Positions 1 through 5,937 of a stretch of 12,723 bases of DNA are shown here, piece by piece. Numbering within the stretch: position 1 is the stretch's first letter; each line of letters begins with the position of its first letter. A program made the translations under genes and the position numbers. Source of the DNA: Actinomycetota bacterium (lineage in GTDB: Bacteria; Actinomycetota; Thermoleophilia; Gaiellales; Gaiellaceae); NCBI GenBank assembly GCA_005885565.1, contig VAXK01000298.1, positions 1 to 12,723 on the forward strand, in the 5' to 3' direction. The notes beneath the pieces were generated by a model. That model did no database searches. It was not told the origin of the DNA and saw only the letters and a program-made list of their open reading frames with translations.

Positions 1-1
1 C

Positions 2-556
2 GTGGACGATGGCTCGGAGGACCGAACCGGCGAGATCGCGCAGTTGTTCCCCGTGCGCTACGTCGGCCAGGCGAACCAGGGGCTGCCCGCCGCGCGAAAC
101 GCCGGACTCGCCGTCGCGCGCGGCGACCTCGTCGCCTTCCTGGACGACGACGACGTCCTGACCCCGACCAAGCTCAGCTCGCAGGTTCGCTACCTCGACG
201 AGCATCCGGAGACGGGCTGCGTGCTCGGCCGGCAGGAATGGATCTTCGACGGCGTCGACCCGCCGCAGATGGCTCGCGACCCGATCTTCGGCGAGCTCGG
301 CGGGATCCAGCTCGTGACGGCGATGATCCGGCGACACGTGCTCGAGGAGCTCGGCGGCTTCGACCCGAGCTATCGCTACGCCGAGGACCGAGATCTCTTC
401 ATCAGGATGCGTGAGCACGGCGTCGAGGTAGCCGTGCTCCCGGAGGTCGTCCTGCACAAGCGGCTGCACGGCTCCAACATGACGATGGATCCGCCGCCGA
501 CGCATCCGATGCTGCGCTCGCTGCGCGAGAAGCTCGAGCGCGACCGCCGGGCCTAG
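2..556 (+). CDS. Family 2 glycosyltransferase, 3' part (5' end outside window)
   Basis: The C-terminal 184 residues of a GT-A fold, family 2 glycosyltransferase, which transfers a sugar from a nucleotide-sugar, usually during cell-surface polysaccharide or glycolipid synthesis. The visible frame opens inside the family's N-terminal VDDGS nucleotide-binding motif, so the GTG at base 2 is an internal Val codon and only about the first 30-40 residues are missing. Next come QANQGLPAARNAGL (about 23-36), the metal-binding acidic run FLDDDD (about 46-51), and GGFDPSYRYAEDRDLF, whose Glu-Asp pair matches the usual catalytic-base region. RLHGSNMT near the end is also typical of the family. It stops at TAG 554-556. 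Acceptor and donor cannot be read from sequence. Family assignment is secure; the specific role is unknown. Confidence 0.9.
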   Translation: MDDGSEDRTGEIAQLFPVRYVGQANQGLPAARNAGLAVARGDLVAFLDDDDVLTPTKLSSQVRYLDEHPETGCVLGRQEWIFDGVDPPQMARDPIFGELGGIQLVTAMIRRHVLEELGGFDPSYRYAEDRDLFIRMREHGVEVAVLPEVVLHKRLHGSNMTMDPPPTHPMLRSLREKLERDRRA

Positions 557-575
557 CGCCCGCTGACCGCCTCCA

Positions 576-581
576 TACAAT
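576..581 (+). promoter_or_regulatory. -10 hexamer of the 75-residue protein gene
   Basis: TACAAT lies 10 nt before the ATG at 592. No Shine-Dalgarno sequence lies between them, which fits a leaderless or near-leaderless transcript. No convincing -35 is visible. Confidence 0.5.
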
Positions 582-591
582 CCGAAGCAAG

Positions 592-819
592 ATGATCTAT
601 TGCGTGATCCCGCGCGAGCTCGAGGCCGAGCTCTACGACAAGATGGTCGAGTACTACAAGGACAACCCGAACGTGACGGTGATCGTCGACCGGCGCGGGG
701 GGCCCGACCGTCGCAGCGGGAAAGACCAGGGCGGCACGTTCAAGCGGATCATCCGCGACCGCCGCCGCGCGCACCCGGGAACGTTCCCGGGGACGGACGC
801 GCCGGACGACGCCGCCTGA
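592..819 (+). CDS. Small conserved-looking protein of unknown function (75 aa)
   Basis: A short soluble protein with no signal peptide or membrane segment. The first 33 residues (MIYCVIPREL...NVTVIVDRR) look like a compact alpha/beta unit: a hydrophobic strand, an amphipathic helix with ELYDKMVEYY, then a strand VTVIVDRR. After that comes a basic, low-complexity stretch carrying DRRGGPDRRSG and IIRDRRRAHPG, which could bind nucleic acid or an acidic partner. The ATG at 592 is chosen because a TACAAT -10 sits 10 nt upstream and the reading frame has no earlier start. I have an impression of similar small DRR-containing proteins in actinobacteria but cannot name a family. It stands alone between the glycosyltransferase and the esterase remnant. 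Confidence 0.7.
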   Translation: MIYCVIPRELEAELYDKMVEYYKDNPNVTVIVDRRGGPDRRSGKDQGGTFKRIIRDRRRAHPGTFPGTDAPDDAA

Positions 820-847
820 ACGGAATCGTCGCGCCCGCGTAACGGCT

Positions 848-1156
848 CCTGAACCCGGCCTCGCGCATGCTCTGGCAGGACGGACCGGCGGGCGGCGAGA
901 TCTGGCGCGGGAGGATTCCCGGCGCGCGGCGGTCGAGACCGAGGCGGCGCTCCTGGGCAGGCTCGAAACGCGCTTCTTCCTCTCGACCGGCCCGGGCCAC
1001 GGCCACGTCACCCCTGCGGCGACGGTGCGGTTCGCGCGGCTGCTCCGCGCCCGGCGGCTCCCGTACACGCTCGAGCTCCTCCTGCGGAAGCGCGGCGCCG
1101 GGGAGCGGCAGCTCGTCGACGGCCTGCGGCGGGCCTTCGAATCACGGCGTGCGTAG
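848..1156 (+). pseudogene. Remnant of an alpha/beta-hydrolase esterase (C-terminal part only)
   Basis: Read in the frame ending at TAG 1154-1156, this stretch gives about 100 residues with protein-like composition, including ETEAALLGRLETRFFLSTGP, GHGHVTPAATVRFARLLRA and RQLVDGLRRAFESRRA. It resembles from memory the C-terminal end of the putative-esterase family (PF00756-type): a strand RFFLSTGP, a helix of the form ETVxFARxLR, and a final helix xQLxxGLRxAF. No ATG, GTG or TTG lies in this frame between about 680 and 1027, and the N-terminal two-thirds with the nucleophile elbow are missing. I therefore call it a decayed fragment. It fills most of the 347-base gap before the aldehyde dehydrogenase. 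An alternative is that it is chance coding-like sequence in GC-rich DNA. Confidence 0.4.
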
Positions 1157-1159
1157 AAT
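1154..1159 (+). promoter_or_regulatory. -10 hexamer of the aldehyde dehydrogenase gene
   Basis: TAGAAT ends 7 nt before the ATG at 1167, with no Shine-Dalgarno sequence, suggesting leaderless expression. The first three bases are the stop codon of the upstream esterase remnant. Confidence 0.55.
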
Positions 1160-1166
1160 CGCCGGG

Positions 1167-2621
1167 ATGGCGACGACCGGGACGAAGACATTCAAGAACC
1201 TCATCGGCGGCGAGTGGGTCGAGGCCGCCGGCGGCGAGACCTTCGAGAGCGTGAGCCCCGCGACGGGCGACACGCTCGGCGTGTTCCCCAAGTCGGGCGC
1301 GGAGGATGTCGACCGCGCCGTGGCGGCGGCCAAGACGGCGTTCGAGGACTGGCGGCTCGTCCCGGCGCCGAAGCGCGGCGAGATCCTCTTCCGCTTCGCG
1401 CGCCTGCTCGAGGAGGCGAAGGACGACCTCACCGACCTGATGACCCGCGAGATGGGGAAGGTCAAGACCGAGGCCGGCGGCGACGTCCAGGAAGCGATCG
1501 ACATGAGCTACTACATGGCCGGCGAGGGCAGGCGCCTCTTCGGCCAGACGACGCCCTCCGAGCTCCGCGACAAGTTCAACATGAGCGTGCGGATGCCGAT
1601 CGGCGTCGTCGGCGTGATCACGCCGTGGAACTTCCCGATCGCGATCCCCTCGTGGAAGCTCGCGCCCGCGCTCGTCTGCGGGAACACGGTCGTCTTCAAG
1701 CCGGCGACGGACACGCCGCTCCTCGGCGAGCGCTTCGTCGAGCTGCTCGCCGAAGCCGGCCTCCCTCCCGGCGTCGTGAACATCGTCCACGGAGGCGGCG
1801 GCGCGGTGGGCGACCGGCTCGTCCGCCACCCGGACGTGCCCGTGATCACGCTGACCGGCTCGCGCGAGACCGGCGTCGAGGTGATGCGGAACGCCGCCGA
1901 CCACCTGAAGCACGTCCACCTCGAGCTCGGCGGCAAGAACGCGATCATCGTCCTCGACGACGCCGACCTCGACCTGGCCGTGGAGGGCATCGTCTGGTCG
2001 GCCTTCGGCACCTCCGGCCAGCGCTGCACGGCTGCGAGCCGCGTGATCGTCCAGGAAGGCGTCTACGACGCGCTCCAGTCGAAGCTCGTCGCCGCCGCCG
2101 AGTCGATGCGCCTCGGCCCCGGCTGGGAGGACGACACCGACGTCGGCCCGGTGATCAACCGGCGGGCGCTCGAGAAGATCCACTCGTACACCGAGATCGG
2201 CAAGGACGAGGGCGCGAAGCTCCTCACGGGCGGCGAGGTCGCGACGGGAGACGGGCTCGACAAGGGCCACTTCTACCGGCCGACGATCTTCGGCCCGACG
2301 ACCGCGCTCATCCCGGTGCACGACTTCGACGAGGCGGTGCGCGTCTCGAACGGGATCCGCTTCGGCCTCTCGTCGGCGATCTTCACCCGCGACGTGAACA
2401 AGGCCTTCCGCGCGATGCGCGACCTCGCCGCCGGGATCACCTACATCAACGCCGGCACGATCGGCGCCGAGGTGCACCTGCCGTTCGGCGGCACGAAGGA
2501 CACCGGGAACGGCCACCGCGAGGCCGGTCAGGCCGCGCTCGACGTCTTCACCGAGTGGAAGTCGATCTACGTCGACTACTCGGGGCGCCTGCAGAAGGCG
2601 CAGATCGACACTTCGTCCTAG
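1167..2621 (+). CDS. Aldehyde dehydrogenase (NAD(P)-dependent), apparent internal deletion
   Basis: A 484-residue ALDH-superfamily enzyme that oxidises an aldehyde or semialdehyde to its acid using NAD(P)+ in the cytoplasm. Visible landmarks: PWNFP with the oxyanion Asn155, KPA with cofactor-binding Lys178, LELGG with general-base Glu253, and GQRCTAA with nucleophile Cys287. The end, NAGTIGAEVHLPFGG then TGNGHREAG, recalls the semialdehyde-dehydrogenase-like clade, but the substrate cannot be fixed. Odd point: PTIF (372-375) is followed directly by GPTTALIPV. Family members normally have about 15 residues between, ending in the invariant EEIFGP whose Glu binds the nicotinamide ribose, so that Glu is absent. 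The frame stays open, so the gene may be expressed but impaired. Start chosen because TAGAAT lies 7 nt upstream; its stop shares CTAG with the convergent gene. Confidence 0.92.
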   Translation: MATTGTKTFKNLIGGEWVEAAGGETFESVSPATGDTLGVFPKSGAEDVDRAVAAAKTAFEDWRLVPAPKRGEILFRFARLLEEAKDDLTDLMTREMGKVKTEAGGDVQEAIDMSYYMAGEGRRLFGQTTPSELRDKFNMSVRMPIGVVGVITPWNFPIAIPSWKLAPALVCGNTVVFKPATDTPLLGERFVELLAEAGLPPGVVNIVHGGGGAVGDRLVRHPDVPVITLTGSRETGVEVMRNAADHLKHVHLELGGKNAIIVLDDADLDLAVEGIVWSAFGTSGQRCTAASRVIVQEGVYDALQSKLVAAAESMRLGPGWEDDTDVGPVINRRALEKIHSYTEIGKDEGAKLLTGGEVATGDGLDKGHFYRPTIFGPTTALIPVHDFDEAVRVSNGIRFGLSSAIFTRDVNKAFRAMRDLAAGITYINAGTIGAEVHLPFGGTKDTGNGHREAGQAALDVFTEWKSIYVDYSGRLQKAQIDTSS

Positions 2622-3016
2622 AGGCCCCAGGCTGGAGGCGGCTCCCGCCGACCCTCTTGCGTCGACCAGTAGTCGCGATGCTCGGCGACGAGCCCGTCCG
2701 GGTCGAAACTGAGGAGGGCGATCCCGAAGAGCGTGTGCTCCTTGCCGGCGGACCGGAGGATCGCCCAGTACTCGACAGCGGCGCGGCCCGCCGCCGCCAA
2801 TGGCTCACCGAACCTGAACTCGAGCGTCTCCTCGTCCTCGAAGGCATGCCGCCCGTACTCGCGCGCCCCGGCTCTACCGAGGTGCGGCTCTCGAAACGGG
2901 TGCGAGCGGAAGACGGCATCCTCCGCGTAGGCGGAGGCGATAGTGTCCGGATCGGACGCGGCCCAGCCGCGCGACCACGCGTCGATCCAACGGCGCGCGG
3001 CGGCCTCGGAATCCAC
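2618..3016 (-). CDS. NTF2-like / SnoaL-like family protein
   Basis: A 132-residue protein of the NTF2 cone fold: N-terminal helix (AAARRWIDAWSRGWAASD), then DTIASAYAEDAVFRSHPF and the curved sheet strands (LEFRFGEPLAAAGRAAVEYWAIL, HTLFGIALLSFDPDGLVAEHRDYW). The pattern of Trp/Tyr/His lining a pocket and the length match SnoaL-like proteins, which range from polyketide cyclases and isomerases to uncharacterised ligand binders, so the reaction cannot be given. The GTG start is chosen because TAGGAT lies 6 nt upstream with a TTGACC element behind it. Its TAG stop overlaps the stop of the convergent aldehyde dehydrogenase in CTAG 2618-2621. No export signal is seen. Confidence 0.85.
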   Translation of the reverse strand: MDSEAAARRWIDAWSRGWAASDPDTIASAYAEDAVFRSHPFREPHLGRAGAREYGRHAFEDEETLEFRFGEPLAAAGRAAVEYWAILRSAGKEHTLFGIALLSFDPDGLVAEHRDYWSTQEGRREPPPAWGL

Positions 3017-3022
3017 CGGCCG

Positions 3023-3049
3023 ATCCTACGCCGGATCGCCCCTGGTCAA
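3023..3049 (-). promoter_or_regulatory. Promoter of the NTF2-like gene
   Basis: On the minus strand, TTGACC (3049-3044) is followed after 15 nt by TAGGAT (3028-3023), which ends 6 nt before the GTG start. The spacer is slightly short. No Shine-Dalgarno sequence is present, so the mRNA is probably leaderless. Confidence 0.55.
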
Positions 3050-3059
3050 TCCGGGCGAT

Positions 3060-3073
3060 TGCCCGTTCGGGCA
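3060..3073. repeat. Short inverted repeat in the NTF2-like / GT1 intergenic gap
   Basis: TGCCCG-TT-CGGGCA is a perfect 6-bp inverted repeat with a 2-nt centre. An overlapping alternative, CGGGC-GATT-GCCCG, occupies 3052-3065. It sits just upstream of the -35 element of the NTF2-like gene, so it could be an operator, or a weak attenuating hairpin for read-through from the GT1 gene. It is the only structure I see in the 209-base gap 3017-3225, which has no credible ORF. Confidence 0.35.
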
Positions 3074-3225
3074 GGAATGGCGTACCTTCCGGGGCGCGGA
3101 CGACGCCCGAGAGCGGCAACGACCGAGGCACGAGCCTCACGCCAAGCCGAGGCAGAGCTCGTCGACCTGCCCGCCGCGGCGTCCAAAGACGAAGGGGCCG
3201 ACGGCAACTCGGGCGTCGGTGGTCC

Positions 3226-4491
3226 TCAGTCCACCAGCGCCTGGATCGCGTCGGCGGCGACGGCGGTCCCGGGACGGGCCTGGAGCCGCGCCGAAATGGC
3301 GCCGAGCCGACGCGCGAGCGCCTCGTCGCCGAGCAGCCGGTCGATCGCGCCGCGCAGCTCGTCACCCTCGACCTCATACGGCGCGAGCCGGACGCCGAGG
3401 CCGAGCTCGTCCATCCGCTGCGCGTTGTCGTACTGGTCCCAGAAGAGCGGCAGGACGACCATCGGCTTCCCGAAGTGGAGCGACTCGGTGACCGTGTTGT
3501 TCCCGCCGTGGGTGACGACGAGGTCGACGTGGGGGAGGACCGCCGGCTGCGGCAGGAACTCCGCTCCGACCATGTTCGGCGCGAGCTCCAGCGCGGCGTG
3601 CTGCGGGCCCATCGAGACGACGACCCTGTGCTCGCTCTCGGCCAGGAAGCCGATCAGCCGCCGCATGAGCTCGACGTCGCCGGAGCCGAGGCTGCCGAGG
3701 CTGAGGTAGACGAGCTTTCCGTCGCCGGTCGGCGGCTCCCACGGCTCCGTCACCTCGCGCACGCACGACTCGAGCCGTTGCCAGGTCGGCCCGAGCGGAC
3801 GCGAGCGCGCGTAGTCGGCCTCCGCCGGGTAGAGGTAGAGATCCAGGAAGGGCGACTCGTGGACGAACTCGCCCTCCGGCAGCGGCGGCGCGCCGCGCTC
3901 CACGCAGAAGGGGCTGAACTCGCGCTGGAGCGGATCGTGGAGCTCGCGGTAACGGCGCCGGAAGTCGTCCCAGCCGACCGTGTCCGCGCTCGGGTATCCC
4001 GAGAAGACGGGAGGAAGGGCCGGGTCCTTCAGCTCGAGCGGGTTGCACGAGACGATGCGCACCCACGGCCGGCCGGAGGCGAGCATGGCCGGAAAGGCCA
4101 CGACGTTGTCCTGGACGATCACGTCCGGACGGAGCTCGTCGAAGACCTCGACGAGCCGCTCGTCGACGGAGCGCACGCCGTCCACGAGCTCCTGCCAGAT
4201 CGGGAGGATCAGACCCTCGAGCTGATCGATCGTCGGCCGGTGGAACTGCGGCGCCGTGTCTCGGATGAAGTCCTTCCAGAACTGGCCCGGCTCCTCCTCG
4301 ACCTCCAGCTTCGGCTTGAGGCGCATGAGCGCCTCCTCGAACCCCCGCGCCTCGAGCGTGCCGGCGAACGACTCCTCGACGACGAAGACGACACGCGCGC
4401 CGCGCTCCCGCAGGACGCGTCCGATCCCGATGCAGTTGTTCGTGGGCCCGTGCGCCCCTTCGGGGAAGAACGCGATGGTCGGGCCCGCCAC
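3226..4491 (-). CDS. GT1-family glycosyltransferase (UGT/MGT-like)
   Basis: A 421-residue GT-B fold enzyme of family 1, which glycosylates small lipophilic acceptors or lipids from UDP- or dTDP-sugars. The N-terminal domain opens with TIAFFPEGAHGPTNNCIGIG followed by VLRERGARVVFVV, the usual acceptor-domain beta-alpha-beta; His14 may be the catalytic base. The C-terminal donor domain contains YLSLGSLGSG and the donor signature around 328-353: THGGNNTVTE, then FGKPMVVLPLFWDQ, with Glu336 and the Asp-Gln pair that bind the sugar nucleotide. There is no signal peptide. The GTG start is chosen because TAGAGT lies 8 nt upstream and no Shine-Dalgarno sequence is present. The downstream NTF2-like gene has its own promoter 209 bp away, so the two need not form an operon. 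Acceptor unknown. Confidence 0.88.
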   Translation of the reverse strand: MAGPTIAFFPEGAHGPTNNCIGIGRVLRERGARVVFVVEESFAGTLEARGFEEALMRLKPKLEVEEEPGQFWKDFIRDTAPQFHRPTIDQLEGLILPIWQELVDGVRSVDERLVEVFDELRPDVIVQDNVVAFPAMLASGRPWVRIVSCNPLELKDPALPPVFSGYPSADTVGWDDFRRRYRELHDPLQREFSPFCVERGAPPLPEGEFVHESPFLDLYLYPAEADYARSRPLGPTWQRLESCVREVTEPWEPPTGDGKLVYLSLGSLGSGDVELMRRLIGFLAESEHRVVVSMGPQHAALELAPNMVGAEFLPQPAVLPHVDLVVTHGGNNTVTESLHFGKPMVVLPLFWDQYDNAQRMDELGLGVRLAPYEVEGDELRGAIDRLLGDEALARRLGAISARLQARPGTAVAADAIQALVD

Positions 4492-4499
4492 GGCCCGCG

Positions 4500-4505
4500 A
4501 CTCTA
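4500..4505 (-). promoter_or_regulatory. -10 hexamer of the GT1 gene overlapping a stop codon
   Basis: TAGAGT on the minus strand ends 8 nt before the GTG start of the glycosyltransferase. Its first three bases (4505-4503) are the TAG stop of the upstream minus-strand gene. No clear -35 is seen. Confidence 0.5.
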
Positions 4506-4880
4506 TGTAAACGTGAGGATGTGGAAGAGCTCGACGTCGAGCCCGTTTGCGGTCAGTATCGCGACCTTCGCGATCCCGTCTCGCTCCTCGAAGCGCAGGA
4601 CGAGCTCCTCGCCGGTGTCGTCGGCTGCTTCGAGCTGCTCGAGCCGGAAGCGAAGCGACGACGTCTGCTCTCCGGCCACGAACAGGAGCTCGGCCTCCAC
4701 GTTGTTCGCGCGCCCGAAGTCGTGGCCCTCGCGGAGGGTGAACTCCCAGCTCTGGCGGGTCGCGGCCCAGTCCTCGAGCGTCGCGGCGTGAACGGACAGC
4801 GCCTCGTCGACCTCGACCTCGACCGGCGTGGACGCGCGCTCGGCGGGCGTGGGACGGGGCTGGACCTCGAGCGTGGCCAC
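4503..4880 (-). CDS. Unknown beta-rich protein (125 aa)
   Basis: I do not recognise a family. The predicted protein is acidic and alternates charged and hydrophobic residues (EVEVDEALSV, AELLFVAGEQ, ELVLRFEERDG, AKVAILTANGLDVELFHILTF), which suggests an antiparallel beta fold with one helix near SLRFRLEQLEAADD. It has no signal sequence, membrane segment or cysteines. GTG 4880 is the only ATG/GTG start near the divergent gene; a TTG at 4913 is an in-frame alternative. Neither has a Shine-Dalgarno sequence or TANNNT box, so the start is uncertain. It diverges from the NIF3-like gene across 35 bp and its stop codon lies inside the -10 of the GT1 gene downstream. Confidence 0.65.
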   Translation of the reverse strand: MATLEVQPRPTPAERASTPVEVEVDEALSVHAATLEDWAATRQSWEFTLREGHDFGRANNVEAELLFVAGEQTSSLRFRLEQLEAADDTGEELVLRFEERDGIAKVAILTANGLDVELFHILTFT

Positions 4881-4900
4881 GTCGGCGCGGTTCCCGCCCC

Positions 4901-4910
4901 GGAAGGAAGG
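4901..4910 (+). promoter_or_regulatory. Ribosome binding site of the NIF3-like gene
   Basis: GGAAGGAAGG, a duplicated purine Shine-Dalgarno, ends 5 nt before the GTG at 4916. It decides this start over longer upstream readings. Confidence 0.65.
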
Positions 4911-4915
4911 CAAAC

Positions 4916-5233
4916 GTGAACGGCGAGCAACGAAAGCTCGTCGTCTTCGTGCCGGAGGAGGCGCTCGACGCGGTACGCGACGCGCTCTTCGAAGCGGGCG
5001 CCGGGCGGATCGGGGACTACGAGCGTTGCTCGTGGTACACCGAGGGCACGGGCACCTTCCTGGGCGGCGAGGGGAGCGCGCCGGCGATCGGCGAGGCCGG
5101 CCGGGAGGAACGCGTTCCGGAGCTTCGCCTCGAGACGGTCTTCTCGGCGGCGCGTCACGAGGAGGTGATCGCGGCCCTCCGCCGCGCCCACCCGTACGAG
5201 GAGCCCGCCTTCGACGTCTACCCGCTGCTGTGA
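4916..5233 (+). CDS. Stand-alone NIF3/YqfO insert-like domain protein
   Basis: A 105-residue protein matching the CutA-like domain that is inserted in YqfO-type NIF3 (DUF34) proteins. Family features seen: the opening strand KLVVFVPEEALDAVRDALFEAGAGRIGDYERCSW, the TEGTGTFLGGEG turn, and the closing helix-strand ALRRAHPYEEPAFDVYPL, where HPYEEPAxDVYP is the hallmark. Full NIF3 proteins also have flanking metal-binding domains, which are absent here, so this is a single-domain version and no catalytic function should be assumed. GTG start with a strong Shine-Dalgarno. Its TGA overlaps the RNase HI GTG start (GTGA at 5230-5233), so the two are translationally coupled. In actinobacteria full NIF3 genes often sit near a zinc-ribbon gene and an RNase H gene, which makes this pairing familiar. 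Confidence 0.85.
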   Translation: MNGEQRKLVVFVPEEALDAVRDALFEAGAGRIGDYERCSWYTEGTGTFLGGEGSAPAIGEAGREERVPELRLETVFSAARHEEVIAALRRAHPYEEPAFDVYPLL

Positions 5234-5634
5234 AGGCGAAGCTCTCCACCGACGGGGGCGCGCGCGGCAACCCCGGCCCCGCGGCGTACGGCTACGTGCT
5301 CGAGGCCGAAGATGGGACGGTGCTCGACGCGCGCGGCGAGGCGATCGGCGTCGCGACGAACAACGTGGCCGAGTACCGCGCCCTCGTGGCCGGGCTCGCA
5401 AAAGCGGTCGAGCTGAGACTCGACCAGCTCGAGGTCGTGTCCGACTCGGAGCTCGTCGTGAAGCAAATGCGCGGCGAGTACAAGGTCAAGAACGCCGCGC
5501 TCGCGGAGCTGAAGGCCGAGGCGGAGAGCCTGGCGCGGCGGCTTCCGAAGGTCGTCTACACCGCCGTCCGCCGCGAGCACAACGAACTCGCCGACCGGCT
5601 CGTGAACGACGCGCTCGACCGGATCAGCGGCTAG
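5230..5634 (+). CDS. rnhA: Ribonuclease HI family protein
   Basis: A 134-residue RNase H-fold protein that cleaves RNA in RNA-DNA hybrids using two divalent metals. The opening motif STDGGARGNPGPAAYGYVL is diagnostic. Catalytic acids are visible as Asp8 (TDGG), Glu48 (NNVAEYRAL), Asp72 (VSDSELVV) and Asp122 (NELADRLVN), with His117 in the mobile loop (RREHNELAD), so the active site looks complete. The length fits a bare single-domain enzyme without the N-terminal hybrid-binding domain or a C-terminal phosphatase fusion. The GTG at 5230 is chosen because it overlaps the preceding stop (GTGA) and places STDGG six residues from the N terminus. Its TAG stop is the start of the TAGAAT box before tRNA-Gly. 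Confidence 0.93.
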   Translation: MKAKLSTDGGARGNPGPAAYGYVLEAEDGTVLDARGEAIGVATNNVAEYRALVAGLAKAVELRLDQLEVVSDSELVVKQMRGEYKVKNAALAELKAEAESLARRLPKVVYTAVRREHNELADRLVNDALDRISG

Positions 5635-5637
5635 AAT
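5632..5637 (+). promoter_or_regulatory. -10 hexamer of tRNA-Gly
   Basis: TAGAAT begins with the TAG stop of RNase HI and ends 11 nt before the mature tRNA 5' end, the right place for a tRNA promoter. No good -35 is visible, so read-through from the RNase HI operon remains possible. Confidence 0.5.
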
Positions 5638-5648
5638 TCGCCCCCTGC

Positions 5649-5722
5649 GCGGATGTAGCTCAGTTGGCTAGAGCGTCTGCTTGCCATGCAGAAGGTCGTG
5701 GGTTCGAGTCCCATCATCCGCT
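5649..5722 (+). tRNA. tRNA-Gly (anticodon GCC)
   Basis: A complete cloverleaf: acceptor arms GCGGATG (5649-5655) and CATCCGC (5715-5721) with discriminator T at 5722; D-stem GCTC/GAGC; anticodon stem TCTGC/GCAGA around loop TTGCCAT with anticodon GCC at 5683-5685; variable loop AGGTC; T-stem GTGGG/CCCAT with loop TTCGAGT. CCA is not encoded. It reads GGC and GGT glycine codons, the former very common in these genes. The antisense reading gives the familiar spurious peptide DGTRTHDLLHGKQ. Confidence 0.97.
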
Positions 5723-5860
5723 TCGCTCGCGCCAGCGTGCCCCGCTCGCTTGAAGGCCATGTCTGATTCGTTGCAGTAGCCCGGCGCGTCCTCACCCGGC
5801 AGGCAGATTTCCATCGACAAGTATCGCTTCTCGACGGAATGGAAGTGCATATAAACGGCA

Positions 5861-5889
5861 TTGACCTTCGTCCCCGCCTTCCATACACT
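5861..5889 (+). promoter_or_regulatory. Sigma70-type promoter of the MFS transporter unit
   Basis: TTGACC (5861-5866), a 17-nt spacer, then TACACT (5884-5889), the best-formed promoter in the window. Transcription would begin near 5895-5897, which excludes the TTG at 5889 as a start codon and leaves a short leader holding the small upstream ORF. The rest of the gap 5723-5860 is less GC-rich and shows no credible gene. Confidence 0.75.
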
Positions 5890-5919
5890 TGGGCCTCTTC
5901 AATGGAATGGAGGCTCTCA

Positions 5920-5937
5920 ATGCGGGAAATGGAATGA
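5920..5937 (+). CDS. Upstream minicistron M-R-E-M-E coupled to the MFS gene
   Basis: ATG CGG GAA ATG GAA TGA is preceded by GGAGG (5909-5913) at an ideal 6-nt spacing, the only strong Shine-Dalgarno in this leader. Its TGA (5935-5937) overlaps the MFS ATG at 5934 as ATGA. An in-frame ATG at 5902 could extend it to 11 codons (M-E-W-R-L-S-M-R-E-M-E). Ribosomes loaded on GGAGG would terminate exactly at the transporter start, so it probably feeds or modulates transporter translation by coupling. The peptide itself may have no function. Confidence 0.5.
   Translation: MREME

Noticed and set aside
1008..2516. Long antisense ORF over the aldehyde dehydrogenase
   Set aside because: The composition is rich in Arg, Ala, Asp, Glu and Val, typical of antisense frames in GC-rich genes. 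The plus strand is a clear ALDH.
1214..3709. 831-codon plus-strand ORF
   Set aside because: It crosses the ALDH, NTF2-like and GT1 genes in wrong frames and has Arg/Pro-rich non-protein composition.
3226..4491. Polyketide-type biosynthetic cluster (GT1 plus SnoaL-like protein)
   Set aside because: The two genes have separate promoters and no synthase, regulator or other tailoring gene is nearby.
3475..4791. 438-codon plus-strand ORF antisense to GT1
   Set aside because: The minus strand carries complete GT1 motifs, and this frame is a shadow.
5668..5850. Minus-strand ORF across tRNA-Gly and its flank
   Set aside because: Its end is the standard antisense-tRNA artefact (DGTRTHDLLHGKQ). The remaining 44 residues match nothing I know and lack a Shine-Dalgarno.
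5889..5933. TTG 5889 as the start of the MFS transporter
   Set aside because: The codon lies at the end of the TACACT -10 box of a consensus promoter, so it would not be in the mRNA from that promoter.
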